Assembly: GCA_964420145.1 (NCBI GenBank)
Contig: CAYQRB010000025.1
Location: 1 to 13,089 of the forward strand
Direction of reading: 5' to 3'
Length of the DNA stretch: 13,089 nt
Origin: JAJTYI01 sp964420145
GTDB lineage: Bacteria; Patescibacteriota; Dojkabacteria; B142; OLB20
In this document: positions 1 through 8,292 of the stretch, piece after piece
Position numbering within the stretch: position 1 is the stretch's first letter
Layout of the letters: each line of letters starts with the position of its first letter
The notes under the pieces: model-generated
The model's database searches: none
What the model was told of the DNA's origin: nothing
The model's input: only the letters and a program-made list of their open reading frames with translations
Made by a program: the position numbers and the translations under genes

Positions 1-288
1 GAGTTTAATAAAAACTACGGGATGGGGATGATGTTGCTTGCTATTCAAAAGGCTATAACAGGAAAACAAAAAGAATTTTTCTTTACGAGTAAGGTTAAAG
101 GTGGAGGGAAAAAATCCCAAAGAGAGGCCATAAGACATGCTATTGCAAGGGCTTTAGTTGTGTTTGATGAGAATCTTAAACCTGAACTCAAAAAACACTC
201 ACTACTCACTCGAGATGACCGAATGGTAGAAAGGAAGAAAACCGGACTAGTAAAAGCCAGAAAAGCTCATCAATATTCGAAACGCTAA
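1..288 (+). CDS. rpsI: 30S ribosomal protein uS9, 3' part (5' end outside window)
   Basis: This is the C-terminal part of ribosomal protein uS9, a small-subunit head protein whose C-terminal tail contacts the P-site tRNA. The reading frame is open from the first base, so the gene begins upstream; the first in-window ATG at 22 is internal, not the real start. Visible family signatures are the VKGGGKKSQREAIRHAIARAL block, the LTRDDRMVERKK block and the terminal QYSKR, with the invariant final Lys-Arg. About 95 residues are present, against roughly 130 for a whole uS9. The usual upstream partner, rplM, would lie outside the window. It ends in TAA, with no obvious hairpin terminator before the next promoter. 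Confidence 0.96.
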   Translation, partial: EFNKNYGMGMMLLAIQKAITGKQKEFFFTSKVKGGGKKSQREAIRHAIARALVVFDENLKPELKKHSLLTRDDRMVERKKTGLVKARKAHQYSKR

Positions 289-314
289 ATTTTGTTTTCA
301 TTACTCTACACACT

Positions 315-323
315 TGCTATAAT
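315..323 (+). promoter_or_regulatory. Extended -10 promoter for the PEGA-DUF4012-VirB4 operon
   Basis: The sequence TGcTATAAT is a perfect extended -10 element lying 34 bases before the ATG at 358. The predicted transcription start is about 329-331. The hexamer 17 bases upstream (TTTTCA, 295-300) is a poor -35 box, which is typical of extended -10 promoters. The same 11-base core (TGCTATAATTT) recurs in front of rnpB, which strengthens the call. Confidence 0.6.
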
Positions 324-357
324 TTTACGCAAATAACTGTCTCAGATTATTGATAAA

Positions 358-1038
358 ATGCGTAAATACATCAAATTATGTGTAATTATTCTTGTTCTAA
401 TGCTTCTCGCAGTTTGGTCTCCGTGGCAGAATTGGAATTATCACTGGACAAATATTTTTGGTATCGAATCTCGTGATCAGCACAGTGGCTTGAAGTTGAA
501 GTCTTTTTCAGGAGATCTTGAGCTTTTTGTCGATGGTAAACAGGCAGGGAAGGTCAGTGACAAAGAATCGTTCCTAGAGATTTACCCAATCACTCCTGGA
601 GAACATAACATAAAGATCACAAGACCCGATAATAATGGTTTTTATACAGAGTTTGAAAGAACGCTAAACTTTGAGAAAAATGTTGATGTTGTTATAGGTT
701 ATGATTTGGGTCCTAGTCTGTTGTTTTCAGAAGGTCATGTATTAACTGCAAAAAGAAGTTACACAAAAGGGCAAAACCCAGTATTAGACATAGTTTCTAT
801 AGTCGATGATGTAGATGTCAAAATTGATGGGAAAGATATAGGTAAAACTCCACTGCGTTCTATCCCGATGGGTATAGATACTACTCATATACTTAGTTTT
901 AGTAAACCGGGATTTGACCCACTGGAAATTGAGATTTTTCCTACTGAGCAACAAGAAAGAGATAAACTGAAAGATATCATCTTGACATTAGAGGTTAATT
1001 TATTTGCGAAACCAGTTGAACTGACTGCCCAAAGATGA
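358..1038 (+). CDS. PEGA-domain membrane-anchored protein
   Basis: This 226-residue protein has a short positively charged N-terminus and a hydrophobic helix at about residues 5-20, best read as an uncleaved anchor or signal. The rest should be outside the membrane. It carries two PEGA-like beta modules. The second is clear at about 150-192 (DVDVKIDGKDIGKTPLR, then a HILSFSKPGF strand). A weaker first copy is at about 52-92 (LELFVDGKQAGKV, then PGEHNIKITRP). PEGA modules are small extracytoplasmic folds in surface proteins, thought to bind or present other proteins; no enzymatic residues are seen. It is the first gene after the 315-323 promoter and its stop overlaps the next start (ATGA at 1035-1038), so the two are probably translationally coupled. 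There is no Shine-Dalgarno sequence before the ATG. Partner and function are unknown. Confidence 0.85.
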   Translation: MRKYIKLCVIILVLMLLAVWSPWQNWNYHWTNIFGIESRDQHSGLKLKSFSGDLELFVDGKQAGKVSDKESFLEIYPITPGEHNIKITRPDNNGFYTEFERTLNFEKNVDVVIGYDLGPSLLFSEGHVLTAKRSYTKGQNPVLDIVSIVDDVDVKIDGKDIGKTPLRSIPMGIDTTHILSFSKPGFDPLEIEIFPTEQQERDKLKDIILTLEVNLFAKPVELTAQR

Positions 1039-4000
1039 ATATTGTTAGAAAATTACATACTTCGGTAAAATACCCTACTTCCATAATCGTAAAGGGTGCT
1101 AATATACTTGGCGTTGAAATAGCTAGGTCTTTACTAGAACAAGGCGGGTTTGTGATCATTATAGATAGTGAAAGTAATGCGTCACGCAAACTTCTAGATC
1201 CACTTATTACTTATAAAAACCTATTGGTTCTAGATTTTGGTTCTATTGCAGATTTATCTCAGGATTTAAGAAGGCTTGATTATATTTTCTATTTTGAACA
1301 TAAATCAACAGAACTAGTCGAGAAAATTTCTACTCAAAAGTTTTTACAGAACTCGAACTATCTAGACTCTATGCTTGATCTTTCAGCAAAGTTTGATGCT
1401 AAGTTCTTGCTGACTACTGCAATCCGAGCTCATCAATTAAATATATCTAATGCTCAACTAGAATATAATTATGGTCTTAATAACAGATCTAGCCATACTG
1501 AGTACATAGAACTAGAAATCCAGAGGTATGCAGAAAGTTTGGTACAAGAGTACAGGGAAAAGGTCGGTATAAATTCAAGAGTTTTGCGATTAGGTGAGAT
1601 TATAGGTAGAGGAACAGAATTTGGTCAATCATCCACCCTTGTAAAACTTATTCGTGAGGGGTTAGAGGGTAGAGATTTGATTGTTCCAGGAGACGGGCTA
1701 GAAGCAAATTATTATATACATTACCTTGATGCAGCGTACGGGATACTAAAGGCTCAGTTTTCTGCCAGTAGTAAGGGGAAGATTTTTACACTAGCAAATC
1801 CGGAAGAAATTACGGCTTTATCAGTAGCATACAAACTTTTAGAATTACTACCTTCTGCTAGGGAAATTAAATTCGATAGTGATGATGATAAATTTCCTCC
1901 TTTGGTATTGTATAAACCTGCAGAAAATCTCTCGGTCATAGGTTGGAAGCCAAGAATTGGCTTTGATAGGGCTTTAGTTCAAACAATTGAGTATATTCAG
2001 GAGTTGTTGATAATAGAAAAAGCGTTAAGAAAGGGTTCTACTGTAGATTTATACGACAAGAAGAATATGACCGAAAAAATACGAGATTTCTTTTTTGTTG
2101 CGGAAAATGAGACAAAAGAAACTGATGCTGTCGCTAAGCTTATAGCAGAGAGGAAAAAGCTAGAGATGACAAGAACAGGTAGTATGGTAGGTGCAAATAC
2201 AAAAATCAAACAACAAGGTCGTTCCAGGAAAAAGATGAATATTATAGAAAAAGCAGATGTATTTCTACATGACTTATTATTTGGTTTTAGCAGGAGAATA
2301 TCATTTCTAAAAAATGTTACTATTACCGACTTCGTTGTAACTATGTTTTTAATCTCGGGGTTTGTTGTTATCTACTTTATGTTAATTTCCCCACTTTTTA
2401 GTTTGAGTAGGAATATATTTTTTGTAAAATCCTATCTTGATAAAATTGAAACTTCAGTGGCAGGGTATAATTTCCAAGAAGCACAAGAGATTAACCAAAG
2501 ACTGATTAATAACCTAAACTCTGCACAGGAGAGAGTAGAAGATCTACAATATATTTTCATTCTCACAAGACAAGATCAGCTATATGTAGATACACAAAGA
2601 TTTCTAGAAAGTATGATTGAGTACTCACAGGCGTATAACGATATATTTACGGCATACTCACCTTTTCAATCATATATAAAGAGATTTGAACCAAACCTTA
2701 TATATCGTTTTGGAGAAAGTAAGCTCCTAACAGCTGATGGGAGCGGGGATTATAGAGCAGAACTTGATGCATTATATATGCAAAGAGGGAAAGTAGATGA
2801 TAGTTTGAGTCGAATATCTCAAGCAAATCAAGAAGCAGAATTATTTGCACAAAAGCTTCCTGAAAGGTTTGTTGGAAATTTAACAAAACAAAAAAGTAGA
2901 TTGGATAAAAATTTTAATGAATTTATATTTATTGCAGATAATTATTATTATTGGCCAACTTTGTTTGGTAGAGAAAAGCCAGTTACTTATTTGGTAGTGG
3001 TTCAGGATAATACCAGATACAGTATGTCAGGCGGAGCTATTGTAGGCTATATTGCCTTTACTCTGGATGAAGGAGTGTTGAGAAATGTAGAAACTGAAGT
3101 AATTGGAACCCCGCAGTTTGACAAGACGGTTGTTACTCCTGAGATTATTTCAGCCATAAACCTTGTATCTAGTAAGGATGTAAATCAAGACAATATTGAG
3201 TTCTATGATTTATCTGCTATTTCGGATAGTAATCTTTTTCTGGAAACCATAAAAAAGAATTACGAACTCACTAAAGAAACTAAAGTCGATATGATTTTAA
3301 CTACAAATTCCACAACACTAAGTAGATATTTACAAGTAGGTGGGGAGATCAACTTTCAACAAATTAACTTTAACGAGGATAATCTTTTGAACAGTATTGC
3401 CCTTTTGTCAGACAGTGATAATGGTAAATCTAGAAATGAAGTGTTAATGAATCTTTATGCAAAAAATATTACTGAAAAGTTTAATAACCTTGATGTTCGG
3501 CTGATGGAATTGGTCGAAGTTATGGGTCTTGCGGGAGAGAACAAAGAAATGTTGTTTTTTAGCAGTAACACCGAACTTGAAAGCTTTGTGAGATCACTAG
3601 GTGTTTCGTCTGTGGTTCCTGTAGCCGATATAAGATTTGGAATGATTGCACAATCTAAGCCGGAAGATAGAATTAGCCGTTATCCTATAAATACCCTTGA
3701 GGGGAAAATTAAAATAAATGCAGACTACACAGCAGAAAAATCTTTGAGATTAAGGCTTAATAGTGCTGATAATTTACAAAATGCTGTATTATGTGTTAAC
3801 GGAGGAGTCAAAAACCCACGAAATTTCGATGTTGAGCCAGAGCTTGTATCTACGACTTTTTCGGCAGATAGTGTATGTAATATCTTTTTAAGAAATAAAA
3901 CACTAAGTTATGGGTTAAGTTATGAAACTATAGCCTTCGCAAATAGTGAAACACAACAAGCTGTTTATGTGTTAAGATTAGTGAAAACTCCAGGAATTGA

Positions 4001-4145
4001 GAGTAATTATGACCTAGAGTTTTCCTTTGGTGGAGGTTTAAGTGTCTCTCCCGAAGATAAAAACTTTGTACAGGTAGATGATAAATATGTATATTCCGGA
4101 ATTTTACATAACGACAAATTATTTAAGTTTGATTTATCAAAATGA
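1035..4145 (+). CDS. SDR (epimerase-like)-DUF4012 fusion membrane protein
   Basis: This is a 1036-residue protein in three parts. Residues ~14-325 resemble extended short-chain dehydrogenases/epimerases (Rossmann start SIIVKGANILGVEIA; later LRLGEIIGRG and IHYLDAAYGILKA). Residues ~326-430 form a charged linker. Residues ~431-455 are one transmembrane helix (TDFVVTMFLISGFVVIYFML). The remainder is a coiled region and a DUF4012 domain, with the family-type block YLVVVQDNTRYSMSGGAIVGY at about 652-672. The SDR part would be cytoplasmic and DUF4012 outside. The catalytic motifs are degraded: the glycine motif keeps only some glycines (K20, N23 where Gly is usual), and the expected YxxxK reads Y157-IEL-E161, so it may be a non-catalytic nucleotide-sugar-like domain. 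DUF4012 has no settled function and occurs in Gram-positive and CPR bacteria. It overlaps both neighbours by 4 bases. Confidence 0.8.
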   Translation: MNIVRKLHTSVKYPTSIIVKGANILGVEIARSLLEQGGFVIIIDSESNASRKLLDPLITYKNLLVLDFGSIADLSQDLRRLDYIFYFEHKSTELVEKISTQKFLQNSNYLDSMLDLSAKFDAKFLLTTAIRAHQLNISNAQLEYNYGLNNRSSHTEYIELEIQRYAESLVQEYREKVGINSRVLRLGEIIGRGTEFGQSSTLVKLIREGLEGRDLIVPGDGLEANYYIHYLDAAYGILKAQFSASSKGKIFTLANPEEITALSVAYKLLELLPSAREIKFDSDDDKFPPLVLYKPAENLSVIGWKPRIGFDRALVQTIEYIQELLIIEKALRKGSTVDLYDKKNMTEKIRDFFFVAENETKETDAVAKLIAERKKLEMTRTGSMVGANTKIKQQGRSRKKMNIIEKADVFLHDLLFGFSRRISFLKNVTITDFVVTMFLISGFVVIYFMLISPLFSLSRNIFFVKSYLDKIETSVAGYNFQEAQEINQRLINNLNSAQERVEDLQYIFILTRQDQLYVDTQRFLESMIEYSQAYNDIFTAYSPFQSYIKRFEPNLIYRFGESKLLTADGSGDYRAELDALYMQRGKVDDSLSRISQANQEAELFAQKLPERFVGNLTKQKSRLDKNFNEFIFIADNYYYWPTLFGREKPVTYLVVVQDNTRYSMSGGAIVGYIAFTLDEGVLRNVETEVIGTPQFDKTVVTPEIISAINLVSSKDVNQDNIEFYDLSAISDSNLFLETIKKNYELTKETKVDMILTTNSTTLSRYLQVGGEINFQQINFNEDNLLNSIALLSDSDNGKSRNEVLMNLYAKNITEKFNNLDVRLMELVEVMGLAGENKEMLFFSSNTELESFVRSLGVSSVVPVADIRFGMIAQSKPEDRISRYPINTLEGKIKINADYTAEKSLRLRLNSADNLQNAVLCVNGGVKNPRNFDVEPELVSTTFSADSVCNIFLRNKTLSYGLSYETIAFANSETQQAVYVLRLVKTPGIESNYDLEFSFGGGLSVSPEDKNFVQVDDKYVYSGILHNDKLFKFDLSK

Positions 4146-4609
4146 GTAAACAAAAACAAATTGTAACAAAAGAAGGCTATGCTAAAATTATTTCTGAAAT
4201 TGAGGAAAGAGAGAATATAACCAGAGTAAAGATAGCGGATGATATAGAGAAGGCTAGGCAACAAGGAGATCTTTCTGAAAATGCGGCGTATAAATCCGCA
4301 ATAGAGTCTAAAGAGTTTAATGAAAACAAGATCAGTTTGCTTAAAGAGCAGTTAACCAACTCTGAGGTTATACAAGAAAGTAGAGGCGCTACTGTGGGTA
4401 TTGGGAAGGTAGTGAGGGTAGTAAATCTTACTAACAATATCGAGACAGAATATACCATTGTTGGGCATAACGAAGCCGATCCTACTTCACACAAAATATC
4501 TCTGGATTCTCCCATAGGTATATCCCTTGTAGGGAAAAAGGTAGGTGATATAGTGATAGTGAATACTCCGGGAGGAGAAATACGATTTAATATAAAATCA
4601 GTTAATTAA
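4142..4609 (+). CDS. greA: Transcript cleavage/elongation factor GreA
   Basis: A 155-residue GreA of normal length. GreA enters the RNA polymerase secondary channel and stimulates cleavage of backtracked RNA. Residues 1-75 form the N-terminal coiled coil, with the diagnostic tip QGDLSENAAY at 41-50. Its acidic residues D43 and E46 match the Mg2+-coordinating pair of E. coli GreA (D41, E44), so it should be active. The C-terminal FKBP-like domain spans about 83-153 (IGKVVRVVN, EYTIVG, SPIGISLVGKKVGD, FNIKSV). The start is fixed by an ATGA overlap with the previous gene, and there is no Shine-Dalgarno. Its place inside an envelope/secretion-like operon is odd; it may simply be co-transcribed. 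Confidence 0.96.
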   Translation: MSKQKQIVTKEGYAKIISEIEERENITRVKIADDIEKARQQGDLSENAAYKSAIESKEFNENKISLLKEQLTNSEVIQESRGATVGIGKVVRVVNLTNNIETEYTIVGHNEADPTSHKISLDSPIGISLVGKKVGDIVIVNTPGGEIRFNIKSVN

Positions 4610-4619
4610 AAAATTAACT
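4600..4619. repeat. AT-rich perfect inverted repeat at the greA/prgI junction
   Basis: AGTTAATT and AATTAACT form a perfect 8-bp arm pair around a 4-base AAAA loop. The repeat covers the greA stop codon (4607-4609) and ends two bases before the next ATG (4622). In RNA it would be a weak all-but-AU hairpin without a U tract, so it is not a convincing terminator. It could affect ribosome re-initiation. Confidence 0.5.
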
Positions 4620-4621
4620 AA

Positions 4622-5506
4622 ATGGAGAGACACGCAGTACCACAAAACATAATGGATGTAGAGTTTAAGTTATTTGGTGCTTTGTCGGTAAAACAATTTG
4701 GTTATTTGGCAGGTGGATTACTAATAGCTCTATCTATATATTTCTTACCTTTCCCTTCTGCATTAAGGTTTGTACTCATTATAATAGCGGTGATCTTAGG
4801 TCTTTTCCTTTCACTTGTTAAAATCAATGGTCAATATTCTTCAATATGGCTAGCCAATTTTGTAGTCGCAATGTTTACTTCCCAGGAAAGGGTATGGAAA
4901 AAAACAGGTTATGTATCAGATGTTTTTAATGAAGAAGTTAAGCGAAGTAAAGATGAAGCACTAGAAAGCGTCAGGAAGGAAGGAAATATAAAAGCATCTG
5001 TTTCTCCATTAACTAAGTTTGAAACAAAGATTGAACCTTCACAAGCGGACAGGGTGGAGGAGCTTAGGTTGAAAGAAATAGAATCGCAACTTTTTGCAAC
5101 AGATTCTTCCCAGATGACAACACAGAACTCATTGCCAGAGGCTAGTAACACACAAGTGGTTCAAGGCATCCCTTCTGTAACAGCTAGACAAAATCTATCT
5201 GGGTTACCGCCTTTGCCAAATACTTCGGTTCAAGAAATATCACCTACTGAGCAGATTGCTATAAAAGGCTATGTTATGCAAAAAGATTTACAACCAGTAG
5301 CTAATGCCTTGGTATCGGTAAATATGGAAAAAGGAGATTTTATAAAAGAAGCTATTACAGATGAGAGAGGATATTTTGATCTGGGGATCAAACTTGACCC
5401 CGGAGTATACTTTGCGAGTATTTCGTCTCCCAAACTGGAATTTGATTACTATAAAATTAAGCTAAAACCTAATCAAGATATATTATATAAATTTACTGCT
5501 AAATAA
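4622..5506 (+). CDS. PrgI-family membrane protein with C-terminal Ig-like (carboxypeptidase-regulatory-like) domain
   Basis: A 294-residue protein. The N-terminus (VPQNIMDVEFKLFGALSVKQF, residues 6-26) followed by two hydrophobic helices (~24-43 and ~48-66) is characteristic of the PrgI family, small membrane components encoded beside VirB4-like ATPases in Gram-positive and CPR type IV secretion-like loci. A polar, probably disordered stretch (~100-205) leads to a beta-rich module at ~212-292 (IKGYVMQKDLQPVANALVSV, TDERGYFDLGI, PGVYFASIS), which resembles the carboxypeptidase-regulatory-like fold. Stand-alone PrgI proteins are usually about 100-130 residues, so this is an extended form. By analogy the helices form part of the inner-membrane platform. 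The start 12 bases after greA has no Shine-Dalgarno but matches the family N-terminus. The stop overlaps the next ATG by one base (TAATG). Confidence 0.82.
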   Translation: MERHAVPQNIMDVEFKLFGALSVKQFGYLAGGLLIALSIYFLPFPSALRFVLIIIAVILGLFLSLVKINGQYSSIWLANFVVAMFTSQERVWKKTGYVSDVFNEEVKRSKDEALESVRKEGNIKASVSPLTKFETKIEPSQADRVEELRLKEIESQLFATDSSQMTTQNSLPEASNTQVVQGIPSVTARQNLSGLPPLPNTSVQEISPTEQIAIKGYVMQKDLQPVANALVSVNMEKGDFIKEAITDERGYFDLGIKLDPGVYFASISSPKLEFDYYKIKLKPNQDILYKFTAK

Positions 5507-6198
5507 TGGGAATAGTAAAGAACTCTAAAATGAGTACTCAGGACCATCTTGAAATAGAAGATATCCGTGATGATCTGATTTTATTAAAAGATGGGAGGGT
5601 TTCTTTGGTGATGGAAACAGGGGCTGTAAACTTTGATTTATTATCCGAAGAAGAACAGGATGCTAAAATCAAAACTTTTGCAGGTATGCTAAACTCGCTT
5701 AATTTTCAAATGCAAATCGTAATCTTAACAGAAAGATCCGATCTTACGGCATATGTAGAAAAACTTACGGCTTACAAAGCACAACAAACCTCTAAACCCT
5801 TGATTAGACAAATTGAGATTTATATACAGTTTATTAAAAACTTAACCTATAATAGAGAGGTTTTGGATAAAAGATTTTTTATTATAATTCCAGAAGTATC
5901 GGCAGAAGTACAACGAACCAGTATAGTTAAACAGATCTTTGGAAAAAGAATTCAGATTACTAATAGAAAGGTAATTTTTGAAAAAGCTAAGATTAATTTA
6001 TATCCAAAAAGAGATCATGTCCTAAAACAATTTAATAAAATGGGGATAGAGGCGTGGCAACTAAAAAATGATCAATTAGTGAGATTGTACTACTCTATGT
6101 ACGATCCAGATAAAATAGGAACAGCTAATCTTGAGTTGGCTACTACTCAATATACATCGTTTAAAATAAATGAAACTGCCAAAAATCAAGTTACTTGA
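5506..6198 (+). CDS. TraC/VirB4 N-terminal-domain-like protein
   Basis: A 230-residue soluble protein with no membrane segment or signal. The stretch MSTQDHLEIEDIRDDLILLKDGRVSL... followed by NFDLLSEEEQDAKIKTFAGMLNSLNFQMQIVI resembles the N-terminal region of TraC/VirB4 ATPases as found in separate proteins of CPR type IV secretion-like loci. It has no Walker motifs, so it should not hydrolyse ATP itself. It probably docks the following ATPase to the membrane platform. The ATG at 5506 overlaps the preceding stop; a second ATG at 5530 (residue 9) begins closer to the conserved region and is a possible alternative start. Its 3' end overlaps the next gene by 29 bases in another frame. The family assignment is by sequence pattern; the exact role is inferred. 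Confidence 0.68.
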   Translation: MGIVKNSKMSTQDHLEIEDIRDDLILLKDGRVSLVMETGAVNFDLLSEEEQDAKIKTFAGMLNSLNFQMQIVILTERSDLTAYVEKLTAYKAQQTSKPLIRQIEIYIQFIKNLTYNREVLDKRFFIIIPEVSAEVQRTSIVKQIFGKRIQITNRKVIFEKAKINLYPKRDHVLKQFNKMGIEAWQLKNDQLVRLYYSMYDPDKIGTANLELATTQYTSFKINETAKNQVT

Positions 6199-8251
6199 TA
6201 AACTTAAAATAGGTAAAAAAGAGACTGCACAAGTCCAAGTAGTCAGTGGTATTGACCAAAACGCCTTAGAACAGGAAGCAGTAAAACAGTTTTCCGAAGC
6301 TGTTGTAGATGTCAAAGATATTATCGCTCCTCCAGCCATTGAGATTGATTTCAATCATATGCTTATTGGAGGGAAATATTTCCGTACATTTTTTGCAACC
6401 GGATTTCCCAGATGGGTAAGTGCAAACTGGCTTTCTCCTTTGATTAATTTTGAGAAACCGCTCACAATCAGTACTTTTTACTATCCTGTTGACTCTGCTC
6501 TGATATTAACAAGACTAAAGAGAAAAATTGCGGAGTTACAAGCATCGTTAAATATTGAAATTGAAGCAGGAAAAATACCAGATCCAAGCATTAAGGTTAC
6601 CTTAAAAGATGCTGAAGACTTGCAACAAGCAATTGCTAGTGGGAACGAAAAATTTTTTCATTTTGCTCTATATATTACTATTCGTGCGACCACCCTACAG
6701 GAACTAGAGAAAATTTCTAGAAATGTGGAGTCTACACTCTCAGCCCTTGGAGTTATCACTAAGATTGCTTCTCTACAACAAGAACAAGGATTTGTAACAA
6801 GTATGCCATTAGGTATAGATAAAATCTATCTAACCAGAAATATGGATACTACCTCTCTAGCCACTACTTTTCCGTTTGTGTCGTCTGAACTGACTATGGA
6901 TAGTGGTATTTTATACGGGATTAACAAACATAACAAAAGCTTGATCATCTTTGATCGTTTCCAGATGCCAAATGCCAATATGGTTGTTTTTGCTACTTCT
7001 GGTGCTGGAAAAAGCTATATGGTTAAACTAGAGGCTATTAGAAGCCTTATGATGGGGACGCAAATTATCATTATAGATCCCGAAAAAGAATACGAAAAAC
7101 TTTGCTTGACTGCTGGTGGGGATTATATTTCATTTTCGCAAGATGGAGGACAAAAGCTCAATCCATTTGAGCTTTCTGGTATTTACGATAAAGATGAAGA
7201 CGAGTTGAGGTTTAAGATATTACTATTAAACGGATTGATCAGGCTAATGGTAGGAGGAGAGTTATCTTCCGTAGAGAGCTCAATTCTTGATAGAGCATTG
7301 ATTTTAACTTACAAAGAAAAAGGTATAACTCCTGATCCGGCAACACAGAGGAGAGACCCACCTCTACTTGAAGATCTCTATAAAGTACTTATGGCAATGG
7401 CAGAAAATGAAGCTCATCTACTTGCACAAAAAATAGAAAAATATATAAAAGGTAGCTCTGCTGGGATTTTTGATCAGAAAACTAATATTGAAATTAAAAA
7501 CTCATTTACTGTATTTAGTATTCGTGATTTAGCAGAAGATCTACGACCAATAGCGATGTATCTAATGCTTGACTACATCTGGACCAGGATTAAAAAAGAT
7601 AAAAGAGAGAGAATACTAATCATAGATGAAGCTTGGTGGATGATGCAGTTTGAAGAAGGAGCTAGGTTTTTACACTCTATTGCAAAAAGAGCCAGGAAGT
7701 ACGCACTAGGACTTACTACCATTACACAGGATGTGGAAGACTTTTTGGGAACTGATTATGGAAGGGCGGTAGTAACAAACTCCTCTATTCAAGTACTTAT
7801 GAAACAAAGCACTGCTGCAGCAGATAAACTACAGAAAGTGTTTTACCTATCTATGGGAGAAAAGCAATACTTACTTACAGCAGGGATTGGGGAAGGGATA
7901 TTTTTTGCTGGAAATAACCATGTAGGTATACAAGTTATAGCTAGTGAAAATGAGCATAACCTGATTACGACAAACCCAAGAGAAATGAGAAAACTAGAAA
8001 ACGAAAATTTAGAAAAAACAGAAGCACAAAGACTCTCAGACATACCAGTAAATACAGATCAGGTAGGTAGCGGACAAGGAGGTACCGTACAGGGACAGCA
8101 ACCAACAAGTACTCCTCTTACCTATAACCAGGTAGTAGTAAATAACCAGCTCCAAACCAATAGTCAGTCAACAGAGCAAAGTCAGGTATTGGAACCAAAT
8201 CAGGTAACTAATCAAAGTCCAAACCAGCTTTATCAGGGAAATAGTATATAG
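6170..8251 (+). CDS. VirB4-type secretion/pilus ATPase
   Basis: A 693-residue ATPase of the VirB4/TraC class, which powers type IV secretion and related machines from the cytoplasmic face of the membrane. Residues ~55-265 are the N-terminal VirB4 domain. The Walker A motif is ATSGAGKS (275-282; K281, S282), with Ala where the first Gly is usual. Walker B is RILIIDEAW (481-489; D486, E487). The downstream LGLTTITQDVEDFL block (513-526) with Q520 is also typical of VirB4 ATPases. Residues ~630-693 form a Q/N/S/T/V-rich, low-complexity tail that looks disordered. The ATG at 6170 lies 29 bases inside the previous gene and has no Shine-Dalgarno; it gives a plausible basic amphipathic N-terminus. 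No coupling protein or relaxase is seen nearby. Confidence 0.9.
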   Translation: MKLPKIKLLDKLKIGKKETAQVQVVSGIDQNALEQEAVKQFSEAVVDVKDIIAPPAIEIDFNHMLIGGKYFRTFFATGFPRWVSANWLSPLINFEKPLTISTFYYPVDSALILTRLKRKIAELQASLNIEIEAGKIPDPSIKVTLKDAEDLQQAIASGNEKFFHFALYITIRATTLQELEKISRNVESTLSALGVITKIASLQQEQGFVTSMPLGIDKIYLTRNMDTTSLATTFPFVSSELTMDSGILYGINKHNKSLIIFDRFQMPNANMVVFATSGAGKSYMVKLEAIRSLMMGTQIIIIDPEKEYEKLCLTAGGDYISFSQDGGQKLNPFELSGIYDKDEDELRFKILLLNGLIRLMVGGELSSVESSILDRALILTYKEKGITPDPATQRRDPPLLEDLYKVLMAMAENEAHLLAQKIEKYIKGSSAGIFDQKTNIEIKNSFTVFSIRDLAEDLRPIAMYLMLDYIWTRIKKDKRERILIIDEAWWMMQFEEGARFLHSIAKRARKYALGLTTITQDVEDFLGTDYGRAVVTNSSIQVLMKQSTAAADKLQKVFYLSMGEKQYLLTAGIGEGIFFAGNNHVGIQVIASENEHNLITTNPREMRKLENENLEKTEAQRLSDIPVNTDQVGSGQGGTVQGQQPTSTPLTYNQVVVNNQLQTNSQSTEQSQVLEPNQVTNQSPNQLYQGNSI

Positions 8252-8292
8252 CTATTTCATGATTTTGAGAGTTGGGGTATTATGTAGTTAAT

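Noticed and set aside
4177..4515. A long minus-strand frame opposite greA.
   Set aside because: It is antisense to a clearly conserved gene and its translation has no recognisable domain.
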